DNA from: Prevotella sp. UBA1395
Lineage (GTDB): Bacteria; Bacteroidota; Bacteroidia; Bacteroidales; Bacteroidaceae
Assembly: GCA_002305235.1 (NCBI GenBank)
Contig: DBQL01000041.1
Coordinates: 2,286 to 11,910 of the forward strand
Reading direction: 5' to 3'
Length of the DNA stretch: 9,625 nucleotides
Part shown: in pieces, positions 1-7,345 of the stretch
Layout: every line of letters starts with the position of its first letter
Position numbering within the stretch: the stretch's first letter is position 1
Translations under genes and position numbers: made by a program
The notes under the pieces: generated by a model
Databases searched by the model: none
What the model saw: the letters and a program-made list of their open reading frames with translations, nothing else
Told to the model about the DNA's origin: nothing

Positions 1-89
1 TATTCGTATTTGAATTATTTTTCTGTTTGACGCTACCAACGCAGCCAAGGTTGCAAAAACAATAAAAAATGATGTAAAAATTTTAATGC

Positions 90-112
90 AAACTGTTTAT
101 CATTTACAGTTT
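90..112. promoter_or_regulatory. Inverted repeat upstream of the cysE promoter, possible operator
   Basis: AAACTGT (90-96) and ACAGTTT (106-112) are perfect reverse complements separated by nine A/T-rich bases. The repeat ends six bases before the -7 box at 119-126, so it overlaps where a -33 element would lie. A dimeric regulator could bind here to control cysE and the genes behind it. No regulator can be named from the sequence. In such AT-rich DNA a chance 7-bp repeat is possible. Confidence 0.35.
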
Positions 113-118
113 ATTTAG

Positions 119-126
119 TAACTTTG
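119..126 (+). promoter_or_regulatory. Bacteroidetes-type -7 promoter box for cysE
   Basis: TAACTTTG fits the Bacteroidetes primary sigma factor -7 consensus TAnnTTTG exactly. It lies 25 bases before the cysE ATG, so the 5' untranslated leader would be short. No good TTTG -33 element is seen at the usual distance; the bases there are part of an inverted repeat. The stretch from 1 to 89 is AT-rich and shows no gene or other recognisable signal. Confidence 0.6.
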
Positions 127-151
127 CGAACGAAAAGACTGACACACAGAG

Positions 152-1042
152 ATGATTGCTCACAAAATGACACTCATGCTTAACGAGACAATAGAAAGAC
201 TTTCCGAACCGGAGTCGCTCAAAGGTTTGTTTCGCCAGCATCGTGATGGATACCCTCTACCTTCCAGCAAAGTGCTCGAAGAGATTATTCAATTGTCGCG
301 CGCTATCCTTTTTCCCGGATATTTCGGCAAACCACGGGTAAACATCTCCACCATCAAATATCAAATTGGAGTAGACGTTGAGAACCTGCACAGACTTCTC
401 AGCGAGCAAATCCTATCCGGACTGTGCTCTTTGGAGGAAGAACAGGACGGAACGAAGTTGCGTGCAGAAAAAACAAAATCAAAGGAAATCGCATACAAAC
501 TCATTGAGAAACTGCCGGACATACGCCATACTTTGGGAACTGACGTGACGGCAGCATACAATGGTGACCCTGCTGCCAAGAGCTATACAGAGATCCTTTC
601 GTGCTATCCTGTCATCAAGACACTGACCAATTATCGCATCGCACACGAACTTTTCAAACTTGGCGTTCCCCTCATTCCACGCATGATGACCGAAATGGCG
701 CACTCGGAAACTGGCATAGACATTCATCCGGGAGCAACCATTGGCAACTATTTCACCATAGATCATGGCACGGGTGTCGTTATTGGCGAGACCTGTATCA
801 TAGGGAATAACGTAAAAATCTACCAAGGTGTGACCCTTGGAGCCAAAAGTTTCCCACTCGACGAACATGGCAATCCCATCAAAGGCATCCCCCGTCATCC
901 TGTCATTGAAGACAATGTTGTAATCTATGCCAATGCCACCGTGCTTGGACGGATCACCATTGGCAAAGACTGCGTGGTGGGAGCCAATACTTGGGTTTTA
1001 GAGGATATGGCTCCACAAACTCACAAATACAACAAAGCATAA
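152..1042 (+). CDS. cysE: Serine O-acetyltransferase (SAT, EpsC/CysE type)
   Basis: Transfers acetyl from acetyl-CoA to L-serine, giving O-acetylserine, the first committed step of cysteine synthesis in the cytoplasm. The 296-residue protein has an alpha-helical N-terminal half (about 1-185) and a C-terminal left-handed beta-helix of hexapeptide repeats (about 188-285). Motifs seen are DIHPGATIG (190-198), IDHGTG (203-208) and VIGET (210-214). By alignment with E. coli CysE (Asp143, Asp157, His158), the catalytic residues should be Asp190, Asp204 and His205; the 14-residue spacing is the same. A loop of about eight extra residues precedes RHP (248-250). The chain ends shortly after the helix in Ala, without the long tail and terminal Ile with which E. 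coli CysE docks to cysteine synthase. ATG 152 fits the promoter spacing; Met6 or Met9 are possible alternative starts. It leads a four-gene row; the next gene starts 30 bp downstream. Confidence 0.93.
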   Translation: MIAHKMTLMLNETIERLSEPESLKGLFRQHRDGYPLPSSKVLEEIIQLSRAILFPGYFGKPRVNISTIKYQIGVDVENLHRLLSEQILSGLCSLEEEQDGTKLRAEKTKSKEIAYKLIEKLPDIRHTLGTDVTAAYNGDPAAKSYTEILSCYPVIKTLTNYRIAHELFKLGVPLIPRMMTEMAHSETGIDIHPGATIGNYFTIDHGTGVVIGETCIIGNNVKIYQGVTLGAKSFPLDEHGNPIKGIPRHPVIEDNVVIYANATVLGRITIGKDCVVGANTWVLEDMAPQTHKYNKA

Positions 1043-1072
1043 GTAAGAAACTTAAATATCACTTCAACGAAA

Positions 1073-2629
1073 ATGGAATTTGAACTCATCGCCAAGACAT
1101 TCATGGGATTAGAGCAGGTCTTGGCACAAGAGCTCACCCAAATGGGTGCAAACAATGTACAGATTGGTAGGCGAATGGTATCGTTTACCGGTGACAAAGA
1201 AACCATGTATCGTGCAAACTTCCAGTTGCACACCGCCATCCGCATCCTGAAACCCATCAAGCGCTTCAAAGCGCGTTCGGCCGAGGAAGTTTACGATGAA
1301 GTGCAAAAGATAGACTGGAGTGAATATATCCAAAAAGGGAAGACCTTCTCGGTAGACTCGGTGGTATACTCCGATGAATTCCGCAACTCTCGCTTTGTGA
1401 CATATAAGGTGAAAGATGCCATTGTGGACCAATTCCGCGAGAAACAAGGCGTAAGACCCAACATCTCCGTCAGTAATCCCGACATACGTCTTCATATCCA
1501 TATTGCCGAGTACGAGGCCACATTATGCCTCGACTCGAGTGGCGAGAGCTTGCATCGGCGTGGTTATCGTCAGGAAAGCGTTGAAGCCCCACTCAACGAA
1601 GTGCTCGCTGCCGGCATGATCATGATGACCGGATGGAAGGGCGAGAGCGACTTTATCGACCCCATGTGTGGATCGGGCACCTTGGCAGTAGAAGCTGCAC
1701 TCATTGCCCGGAATATCTCACCCGGTGTGTTCCGCAAGGAGTTCGCTTTTGAAAAATGGCCCGATTTCGATCAGGATCTGTTTGATCACATTTATAACGA
1801 CGACTCGCAGGAACGTGAGTTTGAGCACCATATCTATGGTTACGATATTGACATGAAGGCGGTGAACACTGCCAAGCTCAACGTTAAAGCTGCCGGACTG
1901 ACCAAAGACGTAACCATTGAGCAGCGTGATTTCAAGAATTTCACAAAGCCCGAGAACAAGAGCATCATCGTGACAAACCCTCCATACGGCGAGAGAATAT
2001 CTACTCCCAACCTGTTGGGAACCTATAAGATGATAGGTGAAAGACTCAAACATGAGTTCGGGGGGAATGAAGCATGGATCTTGAGCTATCGCGAGGAATG
2101 TTTTGAACAAATCGGTTTGAAGCCCAGCATCAAGATACCGGTGTATAATGGCAGCTTGGAATGCGAGTTTCGCAAATACACCCTCTTCGACGGAAAGATG
2201 AAAGAATTCAGGCAAGAGGGCGGAACGGTGAAAACCGAAGAGGAAAAACGCGAAATGGCGCAGAAACACCGGTTCAAGAAAAATCGTGAGTTCAAAGAAC
2301 GTTTGGAAGCCGAAGAAGCCAACGAAGAAGGCGACATCCGCTCATTCCAGTTCCACTCGCTCAACAAACCCACACCTTCATACTCTCGTCGCGACTATGA
2401 TGATCGTGAGGAGGGTAACCGTTTCCGTGGGGAAAAGCGTGATTTCAAAGGTGATCGCCGAGACAATCGAGGTGACCGATGGGCCGACCGCGACAGTCGG
2501 GACGGATTCAAGCCACGTCGCCGCGATGATGATTTCAAAAATAGAAAAGGCAAAACCTTCAAGGCGGGAGACCGCAGGGGCGGAGCCAAGAAGTTCGACA
2601 AGATCAGAAATTTTGATGATGAAGATTAA
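1073..2629 (+). CDS. rlmL: THUMP-domain class I SAM-dependent rRNA methyltransferase (RlmL-like)
   Basis: Probably methylates a guanine of 23S rRNA (N2 position in the E. coli RlmL family, COG0116). The 518-residue protein starts with a ferredoxin-like and THUMP RNA-binding region (about 1-155). A Rossmann methyltransferase domain follows (about 165-375), with the SAM-binding motif DPMCGSGT (196-203), the acidic GYDID strand end (256-260) and the catalytic motif NPPYGER (302-308), typical of N-methylation of bases in RNA. Unlike E. coli RlmKL, there is no second RlmK methyltransferase domain. Instead a hydrophilic tail of about 140 residues is rich in Arg, Lys, Asp and Gly, with many RD, RG and RR pairs at 438-506. 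It is probably disordered and RNA-contacting. The 3' end overlaps the next gene by 14 bp, suggesting coupled translation. The exact target base is not shown by the sequence, so the symbol is by family. Confidence 0.85.
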   Translation: MEFELIAKTFMGLEQVLAQELTQMGANNVQIGRRMVSFTGDKETMYRANFQLHTAIRILKPIKRFKARSAEEVYDEVQKIDWSEYIQKGKTFSVDSVVYSDEFRNSRFVTYKVKDAIVDQFREKQGVRPNISVSNPDIRLHIHIAEYEATLCLDSSGESLHRRGYRQESVEAPLNEVLAAGMIMMTGWKGESDFIDPMCGSGTLAVEAALIARNISPGVFRKEFAFEKWPDFDQDLFDHIYNDDSQEREFEHHIYGYDIDMKAVNTAKLNVKAAGLTKDVTIEQRDFKNFTKPENKSIIVTNPPYGERISTPNLLGTYKMIGERLKHEFGGNEAWILSYREECFEQIGLKPSIKIPVYNGSLECEFRKYTLFDGKMKEFRQEGGTVKTEEEKREMAQKHRFKKNREFKERLEAEEANEEGDIRSFQFHSLNKPTPSYSRRDYDDREEGNRFRGEKRDFKGDRRDNRGDRWADRDSRDGFKPRRRDDDFKNRKGKTFKAGDRRGGAKKFDKIRNFDDED

Positions 2630-4838
2630 CCAATGGCTCATTGCGGGCATGATGGCAATGGCAAATATGACCGGATTCTCAGTTGAGTCGAAGGCCCAGC
2701 AGCCGGAAAACCTGAAACAGTTTACGCTTGAGGATCTCAACTTCGGAGGCAAAAACTATCACAATATGTCTGCCAAGAATCGCTTCACCACATGGTGGGG
2801 CGACGAGTTGGTGCGTCTTGATCAAGACAAATGTTATATCGTAAACAAGAAAACCGGCAAAGAAACCGAGCTATTCACGCTCGACGAGGCTAACAAGTGG
2901 ATGGGGACAGACAATAACAACAAACTGCGCTCACTCTATTATGCCAAATTTCCATACACCGACAAGTCGCTGGTGCTACTCAGCCCGAAGGGCAAGAAAG
3001 TGCTGTTGAATTTCAAGACCCGACAAATAGAATGGCAAATCAGCACTGACAAGACCTCCGAATTGGAATGGAATGCCCATTCACGCGCAATGGCATATAC
3101 CGAAGCCGGCGGATACAATCTTTTTATCAGAGACTCAATGGGCAATGATATCGCATTGTCTACCGACGCATCACGCGACATACTGTATGGCCAAAGTGTG
3201 CATCGTGATGAGTTTGGCTACCACAAAGGTACCTTTTGGAGTCCCGACGGACAGAAATTGGCTTTCACGAGAATGGATCAATCCATGGTGACCGACTACC
3301 CGTTGGTCGATATTCCTGATGCAGAGTGGACACCCCAAGATGGCGAAAGCCGCATCGCCACATTGGCTTCAGAGAAATATCCGATGGCCGGCGAGGCTAT
3401 GCACAAGGTTACAATCGGCATTTTCGACCTCCAGACCAAACAGACCGTCTATTTGAAAGCCGGTGATCCGACAGACAGATACTTCACCAATCCGGCATGG
3501 AGCCCTGACTCGAAAACGATTTACCTCTTCGAACTCAACCGTGACCAAAACGATTGCAAGCTCGTAAGCTACGATGCAAAGACCGGCGAGAAGAAGGCCG
3601 AACTCTATCGTGAAACCGATGAGAAATATGTGGAGCCACAACATCCCATCATGTTCCTGCCTTGGGACGACAGTAAATTTATCTTGCAGAGTCAGAAAGA
3701 CGGCTTCAATCATCTATATCTCATTGCCCAAAAAGGCCGTCTCGTCAAACAATTGACTTCCGGCAAATGGGTGGTCATGGATGTCATTGGTTTTGATTGC
3801 AAGCACAAAAGCATCATTATTGCTTCCAATGAGCTTAACCCACTGCAACGCAACCTGTATCTCGTCAATGTGAAAACAGGCAAACGCACACTGATAGACG
3901 ACAACGGAATGGGCTATCATTTCGGGGAGGCCAGCGCGTCGGGAGCATATATTCTCGACCGGTACTCCACCCCGACGACACCTCGTAACATCGCCATCGC
4001 AGATTGCAAAACACAAAAAACCACCCGATATTTCACAGCCGAAGACCCGTGGAAAGGATACAATATACCCGAATACAAGAGCGGAACGATCAAGGCTGCC
4101 GATGGAGTTACCGACCTTTACTATCGCATGGTGCTCCCCATCGGCTTCGATCCCGGTAAGAAATATCCCACCATTATATATGTATATGGTGGCCCGCATG
4201 CCCACAACGTAGACGCAAGTTGGCATTGGGGCAGCCGGTCTTGGGAGACCTACATGGCCCAAAAGGGCTATCTGCTCTTTATTCTGGATAACAGAGGTAG
4301 TGAGAACCGCGGTAAAGACTTTGAGCAAACCACCTTCCGCCACCTCGGCTTCAATGAGGTTAACGACCAGATGGAGGGTGTAAAATACCTGAAATCTCTT
4401 CCATATATTGATGCCGACAGGATGGGCGTGCATGGTTGGAGCTTTGGCGGATTCATGACCATCAACCTGATGACCACCCATCCCGAGGTGTTCAAGGTAG
4501 GCGTTGCGGGTGGTCCGGTAATCGATTGGAAGTGGTATGAGGTGATGTATGGCGAACGATACATGGACACTCCGCAGTCAAATCCCGAGGGCTACGCAAC
4601 GTCGGGTCTCCTGCAAAAAGCCAAGAACCTCAAAGGAAAATTACAGATTATCATCGGAGGAAACGACCCGGTGGTCTTGCCTCAACATGCCCTGACATTC
4701 ATCAAGAAATGTATTGAGGAAGGTACTCAGCCCGATTACTTTGTCTATCCCGGCGAGCCTCACAACATGAGAGGGCACCAATCCACCCACCTCCACGAAC
4801 GCATTTCGCAATATTTTGACGACTTTTTAAAGAGATAA
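2616..4838 (+). CDS. ptpA: Prolyl tripeptidyl peptidase, S9B (DPP IV-like) serine exopeptidase
   Basis: Likely removes Xaa-Xaa-Pro tripeptides from peptide N-termini in the periplasm. The 740 residues match the family length (Porphyromonas PtpA is about 730). A signal peptide is likely at 1-27, ending SKA before QQ. A beta-propeller follows (about 35-480), then an alpha/beta-hydrolase domain (about 490-740). The catalytic triad reads Ser609 in GWSFGG, Asp684 in GGNDPVV and His716 in GEPHN. Glu199 in HRDEFG and Glu647 in YGERY correspond to the two PtpA glutamates that hold the substrate N-terminus. Human DPP4 has a Glu-Glu pair where Asp198-Glu199 lies, and the remembered PtpA sequence reads REFG there, so PtpA fits better than DPP4. 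Plain dipeptidyl peptidase activity remains possible. The open frame extends 330 bp upstream inside the methyltransferase gene, but the signal peptide fixes the start at ATG 2616 or the adjacent ATG 2619. Confidence 0.88.
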   Translation: MMKINQWLIAGMMAMANMTGFSVESKAQQPENLKQFTLEDLNFGGKNYHNMSAKNRFTTWWGDELVRLDQDKCYIVNKKTGKETELFTLDEANKWMGTDNNNKLRSLYYAKFPYTDKSLVLLSPKGKKVLLNFKTRQIEWQISTDKTSELEWNAHSRAMAYTEAGGYNLFIRDSMGNDIALSTDASRDILYGQSVHRDEFGYHKGTFWSPDGQKLAFTRMDQSMVTDYPLVDIPDAEWTPQDGESRIATLASEKYPMAGEAMHKVTIGIFDLQTKQTVYLKAGDPTDRYFTNPAWSPDSKTIYLFELNRDQNDCKLVSYDAKTGEKKAELYRETDEKYVEPQHPIMFLPWDDSKFILQSQKDGFNHLYLIAQKGRLVKQLTSGKWVVMDVIGFDCKHKSIIIASNELNPLQRNLYLVNVKTGKRTLIDDNGMGYHFGEASASGAYILDRYSTPTTPRNIAIADCKTQKTTRYFTAEDPWKGYNIPEYKSGTIKAADGVTDLYYRMVLPIGFDPGKKYPTIIYVYGGPHAHNVDASWHWGSRSWETYMAQKGYLLFILDNRGSENRGKDFEQTTFRHLGFNEVNDQMEGVKYLKSLPYIDADRMGVHGWSFGGFMTINLMTTHPEVFKVGVAGGPVIDWKWYEVMYGERYMDTPQSNPEGYATSGLLQKAKNLKGKLQIIIGGNDPVVLPQHALTFIKKCIEEGTQPDYFVYPGEPHNMRGHQSTHLHERISQYFDDFLKR

Positions 4839-4877
4839 CAGCAGGCAAAAGGTACAAACCAAACTTTGACAAAGAAG

Positions 4878-6146
4878 ATGAAGATATTACTATTAGGCAG
4901 TGGCGGCCGCGAACATGCCTTGGCATGGAAAATAGCCCAAAGCAAAAAATGTGAGAAACTCTATATTGCGCCGGGCAACGCAGGCACAACGGCAGTTGGT
5001 GAGAATGTCGAAATAGGAGTAAACGACTTTGCCAAACAAAAGGATTTTGTCATCGCCAACGCCATCGACATGGTGGTTGTCGGTCCTGAAGACCCTTTGG
5101 TAAACGGTGTTTACGATGAGTTCCTCAATGATCCGCGCACCAAGCACATCCCTGTCATCGGACCATCCAAGCAAGGTGCCGTGCTCGAGGGAAGCAAGGA
5201 TTTTGCCAAAGCCTTCATGAAACGGCATCATATCCCCACTGCTGCTTACGCTACTTTTGATGGCACGACGGTTGAAGAGGGCATCAAGTTCCTCGAAACC
5301 CTCCAAGCACCCTACGTGCTCAAGGCCGACGGACTGGCCGCCGGCAAGGGCGTGCTCATCATTCCGACCTTGGACGAGGCCAAAAAAGAACTCCGCGACA
5401 TGCTCGGCGGAATGTTTGGCAATGCCTCCGCGAAAGTTGTGATTGAAGAATTTCTGTCGGGAATCGAGTGCTCGGTATTCGTCCTCACCGACGGTAAGCA
5501 TTATCAGATTCTTCCTGAAGCCAAAGACTACAAGCGTATCGGAGAGCACGACACCGGCCTGAATACCGGCGGCATGGGTAGCGTCACTCCTGTTCCTTTT
5601 GCGACCAAAGAGTGGATGCAGAAAGTCGAAGACCGAATCATCCGCCCCACTGTCGATGGTCTTGCTGCCGAAAATATCGACTACAAGGGATTTATCTTCT
5701 TCGGTCTCATCAATGTAGATGGAGAACCTATGGTCATTGAGTACAATTGCCGCATGGGAGACCCCGAGACCGAGAGCGTGATGCTGCGTCTCAAGAGCGA
5801 TATCGTCGACCTGTTCGAAGGAGTGGCAGACGGTCATTTGGACCGCCGCACAGTAGAATTTGACGAGCGTGCCGCTGTATGTGTCATGCTCGTGAGTGGC
5901 GGTTATCCCGAAGAGTATAAGAAAGGCTACCCCATTACGGGTGTCGACAAGGTAGAAGGAAGCCTTGTGTTCCATTCGGGCACAACCCTGAAAGATGGTC
6001 AGGTGGTCACCAACGGGGGTCGTGTCATTGCCGTATCATCATACGGAAAGGATAAGGAGGAGGCTCTGCAAAAGAGTTTTGCCGAAGCCCAGAAGATTCA
6101 TTTTACCGACAAATACTTCAGAAGAGACATCGGACAAGATCTCTGA
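4878..6146 (+). CDS. purD: Phosphoribosylamine--glycine ligase (GAR synthetase)
   Basis: Joins phosphoribosylamine and glycine using ATP, the second step of de novo purine synthesis, in the cytoplasm. At 422 residues it has the usual monofunctional PurD length, with no fused PurM or PurN. Seen in order are the N-terminal dinucleotide-like fold start GSGGREHA (7-14), GPEDPL (69-74), the ATP-grasp loop [11 protein letters not shown] (149-159), [11 protein letters not shown] (225-235) and the family signature RMGDPE (292-297), followed by the C-terminal domain up to 422. A TTG 12 bases upstream would add four residues, but ATG 4878 puts the conserved [10 protein letters not shown] at the N-terminus as in relatives. 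It starts 39 bp after ptpA, so it is probably in the same transcript. No purine riboswitch-like or other regulatory structure is visible in that gap. Confidence 0.95.
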   Translation: MKILLLGSGGREHALAWKIAQSKKCEKLYIAPGNAGTTAVGENVEIGVNDFAKQKDFVIANAIDMVVVGPEDPLVNGVYDEFLNDPRTKHIPVIGPSKQGAVLEGSKDFAKAFMKRHHIPTAAYATFDGTTVEEGIKFLETLQAPYVLKADGLAAGKGVLIIPTLDEAKKELRDMLGGMFGNASAKVVIEEFLSGIECSVFVLTDGKHYQILPEAKDYKRIGEHDTGLNTGGMGSVTPVPFATKEWMQKVEDRIIRPTVDGLAAENIDYKGFIFFGLINVDGEPMVIEYNCRMGDPETESVMLRLKSDIVDLFEGVADGHLDRRTVEFDERAAVCVMLVSGGYPEEYKKGYPITGVDKVEGSLVFHSGTTLKDGQVVTNGGRVIAVSSYGKDKEEALQKSFAEAQKIHFTDKYFRRDIGQDL

Positions 6147-6171
6147 TCTTCAACCAAGCAACTACATATCG

Positions 6172-6203
6172 GGTCTGCCGATCCTTCGGAGGGTTGGCAG
6201 ACC
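6172..6203 (+). terminator. Strong hairpin after purD, possible terminator
   Basis: GGTCTGCC (6172-6179) pairs perfectly with GGCAGACC (6196-6203). The stem continues inward through a G-T wobble and ATCCT/AGGGT to a TCGG loop, giving about 14 consecutive pairs. It begins 25 bases after the purD stop codon, a sensible place for transcript termination or 3'-end protection. No T-run follows on either strand, so it is not a classical rho-independent terminator. It could instead be part of a repeat element. Confidence 0.45.
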
Positions 6204-6403
6204 ATATTACACCATTGCGGGCAACCGACCGGATGCCATACAGCATGCTCCACAACCACGTATGGAGGCTTAGTGACTCCACTCCCCTCAACGCCCCATC
6301 GCCCGAACAGGGCAGCCCCGCGACTAACTACAAAGCAGTTCACAGGTCATTCCAAACAAACTCAAGGTAAAGACAACGTTTCAGATAACACCGTCATCCA
6401 CGC
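6204..6403. other. Noncoding gap between purD and the membrane-protein pair, with minor inverted repeats
   Basis: No convincing gene lies here. Short open frames on both strands mostly extend into it from purD and show no domain. Inverted repeats seen are CCATAC (6236-6241) with GTATGG (6260-6265), CTCCA (6249-6253) with TGGAG (6263-6267), which compete with each other, and GCCC (6301-6304) with GGGC (6310-6313). No TAnnTTTG box is found, so the promoter of the downstream pair is not identified. The stretch could hold the leader of that transcript or a dispersed repeat. Confidence 0.4.
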
Positions 6404-7345
6404 ATGATAAAATATCCTCAAAGCAAGATAGCACAGTCACGATGGGCACTCACCTTCACGGCCGCATACGCCGTTTTGGTGTGTCTTGCCGCCGGCCTCG
6501 TGTCTCAGGAAAATTGGATACAGGTACTGCTGATGGGCATTTCCACGCTGATGATGGTCGAGCTGAACAACGCCAATTCATTGATACGCATCTACAGCCG
6601 CATGGTGTCGTGCTCGTTTTTGGTCATGACCACAATGGCGGTGTTCCTGATGCCTTCGATGAAAGCTGCCATCAATCAGGCAGCCCTCATCGCCTTTTAT
6701 CTTTATTTCTTCAAAGCTTATCAGAATCCCACGGCCTCGGGGTGGATATTCACAGCCTTCTTTGCCATTGGAGTGGGTAGTATCTTCTTTGTGCAAATAC
6801 TGTTCTTTGTTCCCGTGTTATGGATATTGATGGCCACCAACGTACTGGCTTTCAACGCCCGCACATTCTTCGCGTCAGTCTTCGGCATCCTCGGACCCTA
6901 TTGGTTCATCGTGGCCTACTACGTGCTCACCGGCAATACGGGGTGGCTTTCCGACCATTTCATCGCACTCACCCGGTTCTCTCCGATTCTCGACATGAGC
7001 ATACTTGACACCCACCGCCTTGTCACGGCTGTCTTTGTCTTATGCGTTGCCATATTGGGCAGTGCCCACTTTCTCATTTACAGCTATTTGGACAAGATAC
7101 GCACCCGCATGATTTACGAAACCTTCATCACTTTGGACATCTGCTGTTTTGTCTTCATCCTCTTGCAGCCACAGCATTTCGACCGGCTCTTGGCAATGGC
7201 AATCGTCACCACCGCCCCGCTTGTGGGCCATTATCTGTCGTTGTCGCACACCAAATTATCCAACATTATATTTTTCGTCATCGCTTTTCTCGCCCTGATG
7301 ATCACCATTTTTAATTTATGGATGCCTTCATCGATCTTCTCATAA
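6404..7345 (+). CDS. Multi-pass inner-membrane protein of unknown function
   Basis: I do not recognise a characterised family. The 313-residue protein is mostly hydrophobic, with roughly nine to eleven membrane segments, for example about 14-33, 38-56, 67-83, 87-104, 115-148 (probably two), 153-175, 207-228, 240-255, 262-280 and 286-306. Charged residues are confined to short loops, such as IRIYSR (61-66), KAYQNP (104-109), SDHFIALTRF (183-192) and YLDKIRTR (228-235). There is no signal peptide, obvious ATP- or metal-binding motif, or soluble domain. It resembles poorly described Bacteroidetes membrane proteins such as the DUF6427 group, but this is a weak recollection. Its last 28 bp overlap the start of the YqaA-like gene, so the two are probably translated together. 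The start is ATG 6404, after a 257-bp gap. Confidence 0.8.
   Translation: MIKYPQSKIAQSRWALTFTAAYAVLVCLAAGLVSQENWIQVLLMGISTLMMVELNNANSLIRIYSRMVSCSFLVMTTMAVFLMPSMKAAINQAALIAFYLYFFKAYQNPTASGWIFTAFFAIGVGSIFFVQILFFVPVLWILMATNVLAFNARTFFASVFGILGPYWFIVAYYVLTGNTGWLSDHFIALTRFSPILDMSILDTHRLVTAVFVLCVAILGSAHFLIYSYLDKIRTRMIYETFITLDICCFVFILLQPQHFDRLLAMAIVTTAPLVGHYLSLSHTKLSNIIFFVIAFLALMITIFNLWMPSSIFS

Noticed and set aside
2286..2615. In-frame upstream extension of the ptpA frame (110 codons) inside the methyltransferase gene
   Set aside because: It overlaps the low-complexity tail of the methyltransferase, whose composition keeps the other frame open. The signal peptide begins at 2616, and the resulting 740 residues match the family length.
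3714..4481. Antisense open frame of 255 codons opposite ptpA
   Set aside because: It lies fully within the catalytic part of a well-supported gene and shows no domain or start signal.
4866..4877. TTG start adding four residues to PurD
   Set aside because: The ATG at 4878 places the conserved N-terminal strand and glycine loop exactly at the start, as is usual for PurD.
5549..5582. Leu instead of Pro in the Pur[11 protein letters not shown] motif (E. coli has GPNTGGMG)
   Set aside because: From memory this is a common variant in Bacteroidetes PurD. The surrounding catalytic motifs are intact, so it does not suggest loss of function.
4893..5975. Antisense open frame of 360 codons opposite purD
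   Set aside because: purD has every family motif on the + strand. The antisense frame has no recognisable domain and is a codon-bias shadow.
6098..6343. Antisense 81-codon open frame across the purD end and the following gap
   Set aside because: No domain, hydrophobic pattern or promoter box is visible. It runs through the hairpin region and into purD.
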